NCBI GenBank assembly: GCA_964465125.1
Contig: CAYXIO010000011.1
Coordinates: 21,648 to 85,647, forward strand
Direction of reading: 5' to 3'
DNA from: CAYOHG01 sp964465125
GTDB taxonomy: Bacteria; Planctomycetota; Phycisphaerae; UBA1845; Fen-1342
DNA length: 64,000 nt
The notes under the pieces: model-generated
What the model saw: the letters and a program-made list of their open reading frames with translations, nothing else
Databases searched by the model: none
Told to the model about the DNA's origin: nothing
Program-made: the position numbers and the translations under genes
Shown: positions 46,965 through 55,228 of the stretch, piece after piece
How the letters are laid out: each line of letters opens with the position of its first letter
Position numbering within the stretch: the stretch's first letter is position 1

Positions 46965-48116
46965 ATGCGCATTCGATCGAGCGGCACGAGCTTGGCGGCT
47001 TTGGCGGCGACTCTGCTCCTGCTGGCGGGGTCGGCGCTGGCCCAGCCGCGATTGCGCCAGTACGACTCCAAGTACTACGTGATCTACACCGACCTGGGCG
47101 AGGACGCCGTCCGCGAGGCGTCCGTGCGCATGACGGCGATGGCGGAGCTCTACTACCAGCGCACGCGCGGATTCGCCGGCAAGATCACCAAGCGCTTCCC
47201 GTTCTACCTGTTCAAGGACCGGGCCGACTATCTCGCGGCCGGCGGCATGGAAGGCAGCGCCGGCATGTACGACCCGAATCAGCGCCGGCTGCTCGCCTTC
47301 GCCGGCTCCGAAGTTTCCGAAACCACCTGGTACGTCGTCCGCCACGAGGGCTTTCACCAGTTCGCGCACAACGTCATCGGCGGCGAGTTGCCGGTCTGGG
47401 TCAACGAGGGCCTGGCCGAGTACTTCGCCGAGGCGATCTTCACCGGCGACGGCTACGTCACCGGGGCTGTGCCTCCTGAGCGGCTCAACCGGATTCAGTT
47501 CTGGATCCGCCAGGGCAACACGATCTCGGTCGAGAACATGATGAGCATGCCGCACGCGCTCTGGAACGCGCAGATGAGCCTCATCAACTACGATCAGGCC
47601 TGGTCGATGGTCTATTTTCTGGCGCACGCGCGCGGCGGACGCTACCAGGACGCTTTCAACAGCTTTCTGCGCGACCTGGGGCGCGGCGATCGCTGGCAGG
47701 CGGCCTGGCAGCGCTCGTTCGGCGCCGGTACGCGCGAATTCGAGAAGCAATACCGCGACTATTGGCAGGAGATGTCCCAGGACATCTCCAGCGGACGCTA
47801 CGCCCAGGCGACCGCCGAGACGCTGACCAGCTTCCTCGCTCGGGCGGTCTCACAGAAGCAGGCGTTCGCTTCCGCCGAGGAGTTCTTCAACGCCGCCCGG
47901 GCGGGCAAGCTTCAGTCGGCCTCCGCGGACTGGCTTCCGCCGTCACTGCTGGAGAGCGCGCTCAAGCGCGTCGACGAAGCCGGGAGCTGGGAGCTGCGCA
48001 AGAGCCGCGGCGTTCAGCTTGTCTGCACGCGCGCGGACGGAACCACGCTGACCGGGAGTTTCCAGACGCAGAACGGGCGCGTCAAGCCGGGCAGCGTAAA
48101 GGTGAAAGTGAAATGA
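46965..48116 (+). CDS. DUF1570 peptidase-like secreted protein
   Basis: 383 residues with signal peptide (LAALAATLLLLAGSALAQ). The DUF1570 core has RHEGFHQFAHN and VNEGLAEYFAE, a zinc-metallopeptidase-like arrangement (HExxH-like, with a downstream Glu), although the first motif is HEGFH. The last 100 residues are a helical region followed by a lysine-rich tail (KVKVK). DUF1570 proteins are largely planctomycete and functionally uncharacterised. The gene is convergent with the transporter gene. Confidence 0.85.
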   Translation: MRIRSSGTSLAALAATLLLLAGSALAQPRLRQYDSKYYVIYTDLGEDAVREASVRMTAMAELYYQRTRGFAGKITKRFPFYLFKDRADYLAAGGMEGSAGMYDPNQRRLLAFAGSEVSETTWYVVRHEGFHQFAHNVIGGELPVWVNEGLAEYFAEAIFTGDGYVTGAVPPERLNRIQFWIRQGNTISVENMMSMPHALWNAQMSLINYDQAWSMVYFLAHARGGRYQDAFNSFLRDLGRGDRWQAAWQRSFGAGTREFEKQYRDYWQEMSQDISSGRYAQATAETLTSFLARAVSQKQAFASAEEFFNAARAGKLQSASADWLPPSLLESALKRVDEAGSWELRKSRGVQLVCTRADGTTLTGSFQTQNGRVKPGSVKVKVK

Positions 48117-48121
48117 TGATC

Positions 48122-48214
48122 GAATTGCGAATAGCGACGAGCGAATGAAGAAGCTCGCCGCCGCGCGTGCACCGCCCGCGTGCGCGACCTTTTGCTGTTC
48201 GCTATTCGCAGTTC
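48122..48214. repeat. Inverted repeat between convergent genes
   Basis: GAATTGCGAATAGCGAC (48122-48138) and GTTCGCTATTCGCAGTTC (48197-48214) are near-complementary arms with 58 bases between. It sits exactly in the gap between the ends of the DUF1570 and OPA transporter genes and could form a bidirectional terminator, or be a small mobile palindromic element. Confidence 0.6.
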
Positions 48215-48224
48215 AAACTTCCCT

Positions 48225-49622
48225 TCAAGCTCCGCGCACGTCGCGGCCGCGCGTCGCGAGATGCACGCCCAGCATCAGCGCCGTGCCCAGCAGGCTGAAG
48301 GGCAGCATGGCCTTGAAGATCACCGAGTAGTCGTGGTACTGATCGATCAGCTTGCCCAACGCAAAGCCCGCCAGGATCGCCCCGAAGTATTGGAACGAGT
48401 CGATCACGCCGCAGGCGAAGCCGGCCATTTTGCGCCCGCCGATGTCCATCGCAACGGCCGTACCGATGATGGAGTGGCTGGAATTGCAGGTCAGGGAGAT
48501 GAGCGTGAGGATCACGCAGGCCAACGCCGCGTTCCCGGAATTCGGGCCCAGCAGGAGGACGCCGGCGAGAATGCAAAGGGTCTCCAGACCGTACAACGAA
48601 GCCGCCACGGGTGAGCGCCGCCCGCGGAACCAGGTGTCCGAAAGCAGCCCCGAACCGAACGAGCCCAGAAACGCCGAGATCGGCAGCAGCCACACCAGCC
48701 ACAGGTATTGCGGCGACGATTTGTCCGCCTGCCAGACGTGCAGCAGGTAAAGCACCCACCAGGACTCGATCGTTCGGCGGACGAAGCCGGTGCAAAAATA
48801 CGCGCCGGCGTTGATCCAGGCGAGCGGGTTGCTGGCGATCTTGGCGAACACCGTGCGGATCGGCAGCGCATCCCGCGGGTTGTGGGCGTGCGCGTCGTCA
48901 TCATGCGGAATGGCGTAGCCGGTTTCCTCGGGATGGTTGCGGACGTTCAGCCACATGAGAATCAGCAGGACGAACAGGATCGCCGGCGGGACGAAGAACA
49001 TCGAGCGCCAATCCTGCTTGGCGAGCACCAGGCCGATCAACGGAATGCTGAATCCGACCAGCAGGTATTTCCCCAGCGTGCCGACGCCGATCGCGCCGAG
49101 CTGGATCATGCCGCCGAAGATCCCGGCGAACTTGCCGCGCTCGCGGCGCTGAAACCAGGAGGTGTTAATCTTGACCATGCCCGGCGCGCCGAAGGCCTGG
49201 ATGTAGCCGTCGACCGTGCGGACCGCGACGAGCGTAATGAGCAGGCCGATTCCCGCCAGTCCGGCCATCGACGATGCGCCGAAGAGCATGTTCAGCGCGA
49301 TCGTGCCGAGCGCGCCGATCGCCATCGACTGCTTGCCGCCCAGGCCGTCCGCGAACAGCCCGTTCACGAACTGGCCGATCGCATAGCCGCCGTCGCGGCC
49401 GCTGTTGATCCAACCGTACTGCTCGTTGTTCATCCCGAACTCTGCTTTGAGCTCGGGGGAGACGATGCCGAGGTTATACCGGCACAGGTAGTAGCCCGCG
49501 TAGAGCAGGCCCAGGAAGAACCAGTTGCGGAAGCGGCGGCGGCGATAGCCCGGCGGATGTTGCAGGTACAGCCGGCCGCCGGACGAATCGGCCGACGACC
49601 CTGCGGATGGAGAGTTCGACAT
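48225..49622 (-). CDS. OPA-family MFS transporter (GlpT/UhpT-like)
   Basis: 465 residues with twelve predicted membrane segments. Features of the organophosphate:phosphate antiporter family are LLYAGYYLCRYNLGIVSPEL at the start of TM1, GYAIGQFVNGLFADGLGGK after TM2, and the long central loop with histidines and aspartates (HDDDAHAH). OPA members exchange sugar phosphates or glycerol 3-phosphate for inorganic phosphate. The substrate is not decided by sequence. It lies downstream of recJ on the same strand, 75 bases apart. Confidence 0.85.
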   Translation of the reverse strand: MSNSPSAGSSADSSGGRLYLQHPPGYRRRRFRNWFFLGLLYAGYYLCRYNLGIVSPELKAEFGMNNEQYGWINSGRDGGYAIGQFVNGLFADGLGGKQSMAIGALGTIALNMLFGASSMAGLAGIGLLITLVAVRTVDGYIQAFGAPGMVKINTSWFQRRERGKFAGIFGGMIQLGAIGVGTLGKYLLVGFSIPLIGLVLAKQDWRSMFFVPPAILFVLLILMWLNVRNHPEETGYAIPHDDDAHAHNPRDALPIRTVFAKIASNPLAWINAGAYFCTGFVRRTIESWWVLYLLHVWQADKSSPQYLWLVWLLPISAFLGSFGSGLLSDTWFRGRRSPVAASLYGLETLCILAGVLLLGPNSGNAALACVILTLISLTCNSSHSIIGTAVAMDIGGRKMAGFACGVIDSFQYFGAILAGFALGKLIDQYHDYSVIFKAMLPFSLLGTALMLGVHLATRGRDVRGA

Positions 49623-49697
49623 CGCTCGCCCGCGTCATGAAGAAAGAAGGCCCGCGCCCTCGGAAAGTGCGAATGAAAAAGCAGCGGCGCGGCGGAG

Positions 49698-51515
49698 TCA
49701 AGCGGGTTGCCAGTCGACCACCCGCAACTCGATCTTGCGGCCGCCGTTCCAGCGGTTCAGCATCGGCTCAAAGGCGAGCCGCAGCCGGCGATGATCCGCG
49801 ATCGCGTCGCGTTCGCCGCCGCGCCGAAACGCCACTGCCCGCCGCACAATCTCGCCCTCGCGCACGGTGAAGGTCAGGTGCGCGCCGTTGGTTCCCATCG
49901 TGCGGGGCTCGTCGACCAGCTCAAGCGTCCCGCTGGCCAGGCGCGGCCGCGCGTTGCCCGCGCCGAACGGGGCCATCCGCTCGATCGTCTCGATCGCATC
50001 GGCCGACAGGTCCGCCAGCCGGGCTTCGTCATCGAGATGGAGCTTGGGGACGAGGTCGGCGGCCGTGAGACGCCGGGCGGCTTCGGATTGAAACGCGCTG
50101 GTGAACGCCTCGACCTGCTTCGGCAGCAACTTGACGCCCGCCGCCATCGCATGCCCCCCGAAGCCGACCAGGTGCTCGCGGCAGGCGCCCAGGGCCTCGT
50201 GCAGCGGAAAGTGGCGAATGCTGCGGCCCGAACCCTGGCCGAGCTCTCCGTCGAGCGCGACCAGCACGGTGGGACGATGAAAGCGATCGACCAGCCGTGC
50301 GGCGACGATGCCGACGACGCCGGCGTGCCAGTCCTGACTGGCCAGCACGATGCCCCGGCAGCCGTCGCGGTTCATCCCGCGTTCGAGCACCATCGCCTCG
50401 GCCTGGGCGAGGATGCGCCTCTCGACGCTCTGTCGCTCGCGGTTGTGCGCGTCCAGCGCCCGCGCGATCTGACCCGCGCGCGCCGAATCGGCCTCGGTGA
50501 ACAGCTCGACCGCCTCGCCCGCGTGGCCCATCCGGCCGATCGCGTTCAGCCGCGGCGCCAGCGCGAACCCGACGTCGTACTCGTCGCAGGCGGCCTTGTT
50601 CGCCAGCCCGGAGACCTCGATCAACGCGCGCAGCCCCGGGTTGCGCGTGTGGCACAACTGCCTCAGCCCGAAGGACGTGATGATGCGGTTTTCGCCGTTG
50701 AGCGGAACCACGTCGGCAACCAGCCCCAGGGCCGCGAACGCGGTCGCATCCTGAAGATACTCGCGGAACTCCGGCGCCACCCGGCTGGCGTTCGCAAGCT
50801 GCTGCGCCAGCGCCCACGCGACCTTCAGCGCTACCCCCGCGCCCGACAGGTCGGCATTCGGACAGCGCTCGCCCAGCGCCGTCGGGTGCACGATCAACGC
50901 CGTGTCGGGCAGCGCTCCGTCCGGTTGATGATGGTCCGTGATGATCAGCTCGACGCCGCTCTCTCGCGCCGCGCGTGCCGGCTCGACCGCGGTGATCCCG
51001 CAATCGACGCTGACGATCAGTTGCGCCCCGTCGGCGGCCAGCTTCTGCACGGCGGCAGCGTTCAGCCCGTAGCCCTCGTCGAACCGGCTCGGCACGTAGT
51101 AGGACACGGAAGCGCCGCAGAGCCGCAGCGCATGCCAAAGGATCGTCGTCGCGGTAATCCCGTCGACGTCGTAGTCGCCGTAGATGACGATGCGCCGGCG
51201 TTCTCGGGCGGCTTCGGCGAGTCGGCGGCCGGCCTCGATGGCGTTGGGCAGCGATTCCGGCGGCAGCAGGGCGCGGAACTCAGGCACCAGGAAGCGCTGC
51301 GCGTCGCTTGCGGTCGCGATCCCGCGGTTCAGCAGGAGCTGAGCGACCAGCGGCGAAACGCTGGCCTCACGCGACAGCCGCTCGCGATCCGGATGAACCC
51401 GGGCCACCACCCACTCGCGCTGGCGGCTTCCGGGCGAAGCAAGCTGTGACGTGACTGCGTTTCGCAAGCTCTCAGCCTCCAACCCGGCGCTCGAGACCGG
51501 CTGAGTGTCCGTCAC
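49698..51515 (-). CDS. recJ: Single-stranded-DNA-specific exonuclease RecJ
   Basis: 605 residues. DHH-family phosphoesterase motifs are intact: IVIYGDYDVDGITAT (motif I), LIVSVDCGI (motif II), LIITDHHQPDG (the DHH) and, further on, GFGGHAMAAGVKL of the DHHA1 domain. RecJ degrades 5' single-stranded DNA in recombination and mismatch repair. The 605 residues are close to the usual 570-600. It is the third gene of a co-directional run mqnD-mtnP-recJ-transporter. Confidence 0.96.
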   Translation of the reverse strand: MTDTQPVSSAGLEAESLRNAVTSQLASPGSRQREWVVARVHPDRERLSREASVSPLVAQLLLNRGIATASDAQRFLVPEFRALLPPESLPNAIEAGRRLAEAARERRRIVIYGDYDVDGITATTILWHALRLCGASVSYYVPSRFDEGYGLNAAAVQKLAADGAQLIVSVDCGITAVEPARAARESGVELIITDHHQPDGALPDTALIVHPTALGERCPNADLSGAGVALKVAWALAQQLANASRVAPEFREYLQDATAFAALGLVADVVPLNGENRIITSFGLRQLCHTRNPGLRALIEVSGLANKAACDEYDVGFALAPRLNAIGRMGHAGEAVELFTEADSARAGQIARALDAHNRERQSVERRILAQAEAMVLERGMNRDGCRGIVLASQDWHAGVVGIVAARLVDRFHRPTVLVALDGELGQGSGRSIRHFPLHEALGACREHLVGFGGHAMAAGVKLLPKQVEAFTSAFQSEAARRLTAADLVPKLHLDDEARLADLSADAIETIERMAPFGAGNARPRLASGTLELVDEPRTMGTNGAHLTFTVREGEIVRRAVAFRRGGERDAIADHRRLRLAFEPMLNRWNGGRKIELRVVDWQPA

Positions 51516-51555
51516 ATGCGACGGGTGGCGCTCGGATCCGCCGCGATCCGCGCCG

Positions 51556-52425
51556 TCACAGGTACTTTTTCAACAGCGCTTCGTACCGCCGCGCGACGGC
51601 GGGCGGAATCTTCGACTTGTCCGACCAGATCGCCAGGCGCAGCGCGTCGTGAATCGGCGACGGGCCGAGCGGGGACTGGGCGAAGAGCTCGATCGCCGCG
51701 CGGATCAGCGTGATTGCGTTGGCGGTCGCGGCCTTGAGATTCCCGATGATCTCGTTCAGGAGCGTTTGCGCGTTGACGCCGGGCTCGTGCGGCCGCCAAC
51801 AATCGTAGTCGGTCGGCAAGGCGACCATCGCGTAGCAGATTTCGGCCTCGCGCGCCAGCTTGGCCTCGGGCATCACGGTCATACCGATCAGGTCGCCGCC
51901 CCAGGCGCGGTGCATGTCGCTCTCGGCGACGGAGCTGAAGGCCGGGCCTTCCATGCAGACATAGGTTCCGCGGTGATGCACGGTGGTCTCGACGCGCCGC
52001 GCGGCGTTCAGCAGCAGCTCGCGGAGCTGCGGGCAGAACGGGTGCGAGAATTCGACGTGTACGACCAGCCCCTCGTCGAAGAAGGTCGGGGTCCGCCGGT
52101 AGGTCTTGTCGATGATCTGGTCGACAATCACGAGGTCGCGCGGTTTGATCTCCTCGCGCAGCGAGCCGACCGCGCCGCTGGCGAGGATGTGCGTAACCCC
52201 CAGCGACTTGAGGGCGTAGACGTTGGCGCGGTAGGGGACCTGCGCGGGGTTGAAGACGTGTCCCGGGCCGTGCCGCGCCAGCGTGGCGATCTCCTGCCCG
52301 TGCCAGTTCACGATGCGGATGGGGGAGCTGGGCCGCCCGAACGGCGTGCCGATTTCGACTTCGCGAATCGGTGCTTCGCCGAACAGCGCCTCGCCCAGGC
52401 CTGTGCCGCCGATTACGCCAATCAT
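51556..52425 (-). CDS. mtnP: S-methyl-5'-thioadenosine phosphorylase
   Basis: 289 residues of the PNP/MTAP family. Phosphate site and base-site motifs: MIGVIGGTGLG, ATLARHGPGHVFNPAQVPYRANVYAL, CMEGPAFSSVAESDMHRAWG and DYDCW near residue 215. The DYDCW segment is that of MTA-specific enzymes. It cleaves methylthioadenosine to adenine and methylthioribose 1-phosphate for methionine salvage. It lies 40 bases upstream of recJ and 99 bases downstream of mqnD. Confidence 0.94.
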   Translation of the reverse strand: MIGVIGGTGLGEALFGEAPIREVEIGTPFGRPSSPIRIVNWHGQEIATLARHGPGHVFNPAQVPYRANVYALKSLGVTHILASGAVGSLREEIKPRDLVIVDQIIDKTYRRTPTFFDEGLVVHVEFSHPFCPQLRELLLNAARRVETTVHHRGTYVCMEGPAFSSVAESDMHRAWGGDLIGMTVMPEAKLAREAEICYAMVALPTDYDCWRPHEPGVNAQTLLNEIIGNLKAATANAITLIRAAIELFAQSPLGPSPIHDALRLAIWSDKSKIPPAVARRYEALLKKYL

Positions 52426-52524
52426 CGGTCGCGTTCCTCCTCTCGCGAAGCATGATCGGGGATCGCGAGGCCGTCGTAAACCCGGTCGAGCGCCGCGCTG
52501 CGCTTAGCGTCCATGCGCGGCGCG

Positions 52525-53358
52525 CTATTCCACGAAGCGGATTTCGCCGGCGTCGGGCACGATCCCGGCCTCGGCGCCTTCGCGCAGGAGCCGACGGACC
52601 GCGTCGCGCCCGCGCGGGCCGTAGTCGAGCGTCCACTTGTTGACGTACATGCCGACGAACTGGTCCGCCAGCGCCAGGTCGAGCCCGCGGCCGAAGCGCA
52701 GCGCGTACTTCACCGCCTCGTCCCGGTGCTCGAGGCTGTACGCGATGCTGCGCTTCAGCAGCCGGGTCAGCTCGACGCAGCGCTCTTCGCCGAGGTCTCT
52801 GCGGATGACGTTTCCTCCCAGCGGCAGCGGCAACCCGGTCCGCGTCATCCACCACTCGCCCAGGTCCACGACGAGATGCAGCCCGAGTTTCTCGTAGGTG
52901 AGCTGCCCCTCGTGGATGATCAGGCCCGCGTCCGCGCGGCCGGCTTTCACGTAGTCCGGAATCTCGTCGAACATCACCACCTCGTGCGCGAAGCCGTCCT
53001 TGCCCAGCAGCAGGCTCAGGGCCAGGAACGCGGTGGTCATTTTCCCCGGCACTGCGATGCGCTTTCCGCGCAGGTCCTCGATCGTCATGCGGCGCGTCGC
53101 GACCACCTTCGGACCGTAGTTGTCGCCCATGCTGCATCCGCAGCTCATGAGCTGGTACTTGTCCGCGACGTAGGGAAAGGCGTGAATGCTGATCGCAGAA
53201 ATCTCGTACTCACCGAGCATGGCCCGTTCGTTCAGCGACTGGATGTCCTCGAGGATGTGCTCGAAGCGGTACGGACCGGGCTCGACGCCTCCGCTCGAAA
53301 GGCCGTAAAACATGAACGCGTCGTCGGGGTCCGGGCTGTGGGCCAGGCGAATGAGCAT
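52525..53358 (-). CDS. mqnD: 1,4-dihydroxy-6-naphthoate synthase MqnD
   Basis: 277 residues. The N-terminus MLIRLAHSPDPDDAFMFYG matches the SPCPNDTF-type motif of MqnD, which converts cyclic dehypoxanthine futalosine to 1,4-dihydroxy-6-naphthoate in the alternative menaquinone pathway. The periplasmic-binding-protein-like fold is indicated by EDLRGKRIAVPGKMTTAFLAL and by IIHEGQLTYEKLG. The ATG at 53358 was chosen because the family begins there. No other mqn gene is in the window. Menaquinone made by this route would serve the sdhCAB enzyme. Confidence 0.92.
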   Translation of the reverse strand: MLIRLAHSPDPDDAFMFYGLSSGGVEPGPYRFEHILEDIQSLNERAMLGEYEISAISIHAFPYVADKYQLMSCGCSMGDNYGPKVVATRRMTIEDLRGKRIAVPGKMTTAFLALSLLLGKDGFAHEVVMFDEIPDYVKAGRADAGLIIHEGQLTYEKLGLHLVVDLGEWWMTRTGLPLPLGGNVIRRDLGEERCVELTRLLKRSIAYSLEHRDEAVKYALRFGRGLDLALADQFVGMYVNKWTLDYGPRGRDAVRRLLREGAEAGIVPDAGEIRFVE

Positions 53359-53508
53359 GTCGTCGTCTCGGTGAACCGCTGTCGGGGCCGCGGCGGCGCT
53401 GCCGCGGGACGCCCCCATCATAGGGCAGGGAATAAGCCTACGCACGTGCGCCGATTCGCCGATACCATGCCCGGCTTGTTCTGCGTGATTCCGGCTCAGG
53501 GGTCTGCC

Positions 53509-55023
53509 ATGAATCAAGGTTCCGGCCGCCGATTGAAGCGGTTCCTCGCGTTCGTCGCGGCGCTGCTGGCGTCGCCGTCGCTGCGGGCCGAAGCGCCGCA
53601 GATTTCGATCCGCTTCGACCGCAGCGTGCGCGAGCAGCCGTTCACGGGGCGCGTCTATGTGTTCACGAACACCGACGAGCGCCGCGAGCCGCGGCACGCG
53701 GTCGACTGGTTCAGCTCCGAGCCGTTTTTCTCGCTCGAAGTGAAGGACTGGCGTCCGGGGGAGACGCTCTCATTCGATGCCGCCAAGGCGAGAGGCTATC
53801 CGGCTGCCCTGGCGGACCTGCCTGCGGGGCCGCGCCGCTTTCAGGCCGTGCTCGACTTCGTTCCGTGGACCCACCGCATCGCGGACGGTCCCGGCAACGC
53901 CTACAGCGAGGTCGTCAAGGCGGAGCACGACCCGGCGCACCCGGCGCAGGTGGCGCTCGAAGTCACGAAGAACGTGCAGTCGCGCGCGCTCGAGGATACG
54001 GAGACGCGGAAGTACGTCCGGCTCAAGAGTGAGAAGCTCAGCGCGTTCCATCACCGGGATGTCTTCCTTCAGGCCGCCGTCTTCCTGCCCGAAAGCTACA
54101 ACCCCGCGGCCGAATGCCGTTATCCGGCGATCTACGAGGTTCCCGGCTTCGGCGGGACGATCGAGATGGCCCGCTGGATGGAGCGCATGGATCTGTTCTC
54201 GGGCGAGGGGCTCGAGATCATTCGCGTGTTTCTCGATGCGGACAGTCCGACCGGGCACCACGTCTTCGCCGATTCCGCCAACAACGGGCCGGTCGGAGCG
54301 GCCTTGATCGATGAGCTCATTCCGCACATCGAGAAGCAGTTCCGCATTCTCGCCGACCCGCGGGCGCGTTACGTCACGGGGCATTCCTCCGGCGGCTGGT
54401 CGAGCCTGTGGCTTCAGGTGGCGTACCCGGACACGTTCGGCGGGGTCTGGTCGTTGGCGCCCGACCCGGTCGACTTCAACGCGTTTCAGCGCGTGAACCT
54501 CTACGATCCGGCGGACAACATGTTTGTGGAGCCCGACGGTTCGCCGCGCGCCTTGTCGCGACCGTCAATGATGGGCGTGCTGCAAACGCGGCAGCTTGCG
54601 GCGATGGAGGTAGTGCTCGGCCGCGGCGGGCAGTTGCAGTCGTTTGAAGCGGTCTTCAGCCCGCGCGGAGCCGACGGCGCGCCTGCAAAGGTGTTCGACC
54701 GCGCCACGGGCCGCATTGATCCGCAGATCGCCGCCGCGTGGAGGAAGTACGACATTGCCCATGTGCTGCGATCGCGCTGGGGCGAGCTGGGCCCGAAGCT
54801 GGCGGGTAAGCTGCACATCTTCTGCGGCGACCAGGACACGTTCTTCCTGGACCTGGCCGTGCTGCGGCTGCGCGACGAGCTGAAGCAGCTCGGCAGCGAC
54901 GCGCGGGTGGTCATGGTGCCAAACGCCGACCACGGCCTGACGATGGAGGTGCGTCAGCAGGTGGCGCGCGAGGTGGCGGAGACGTTCCGGCGGGTCGAAG
55001 GGGCGCTGCGCGAGAAACCTTAG
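53509..55023 (+). CDS. Secreted esterase-like alpha/beta hydrolase
   Basis: 504 residues with signal peptide (FLAFVAALLASPSLRAEA). The first 210 residues are a beta-rich N-terminal domain. The C-terminal part is a D-type esterase fold with VTGHSSGGWSSLW (Ser nucleophile), a late HG pair (PNADHGLTMEVR) and an Asp in CGDQDTFFLDL. The ATG at 53509 is the first consistent with a signal peptide; a much longer open frame upstream is on the complement of mqnD and not coding. The substrate is unknown; similar proteins deacylate polysaccharides. Confidence 0.85.
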   Translation: MNQGSGRRLKRFLAFVAALLASPSLRAEAPQISIRFDRSVREQPFTGRVYVFTNTDERREPRHAVDWFSSEPFFSLEVKDWRPGETLSFDAAKARGYPAALADLPAGPRRFQAVLDFVPWTHRIADGPGNAYSEVVKAEHDPAHPAQVALEVTKNVQSRALEDTETRKYVRLKSEKLSAFHHRDVFLQAAVFLPESYNPAAECRYPAIYEVPGFGGTIEMARWMERMDLFSGEGLEIIRVFLDADSPTGHHVFADSANNGPVGAALIDELIPHIEKQFRILADPRARYVTGHSSGGWSSLWLQVAYPDTFGGVWSLAPDPVDFNAFQRVNLYDPADNMFVEPDGSPRALSRPSMMGVLQTRQLAAMEVVLGRGGQLQSFEAVFSPRGADGAPAKVFDRATGRIDPQIAAAWRKYDIAHVLRSRWGELGPKLAGKLHIFCGDQDTFFLDLAVLRLRDELKQLGSDARVVMVPNADHGLTMEVRQQVAREVAETFRRVEGALREKP

Positions 55024-55228
55024 CGGCGCGGTACCGCGTAGTTCCACTTCGCGCTCAGTGCCATCCTCTGTCTCGGTCCTGTGGCATCGGTTTCTCAACC
55101 GGTGGGCTTATCTCCTGTGGCACCGGCTTCCCATCCGCGCCCGCCGCTGCTGCTTGGCGCGCTAGATCGATCCGCGCGATGCTCGTACCATGGGCGGCTG
55201 AAAGGCACGGCCGGATGGGGAGCTACGG

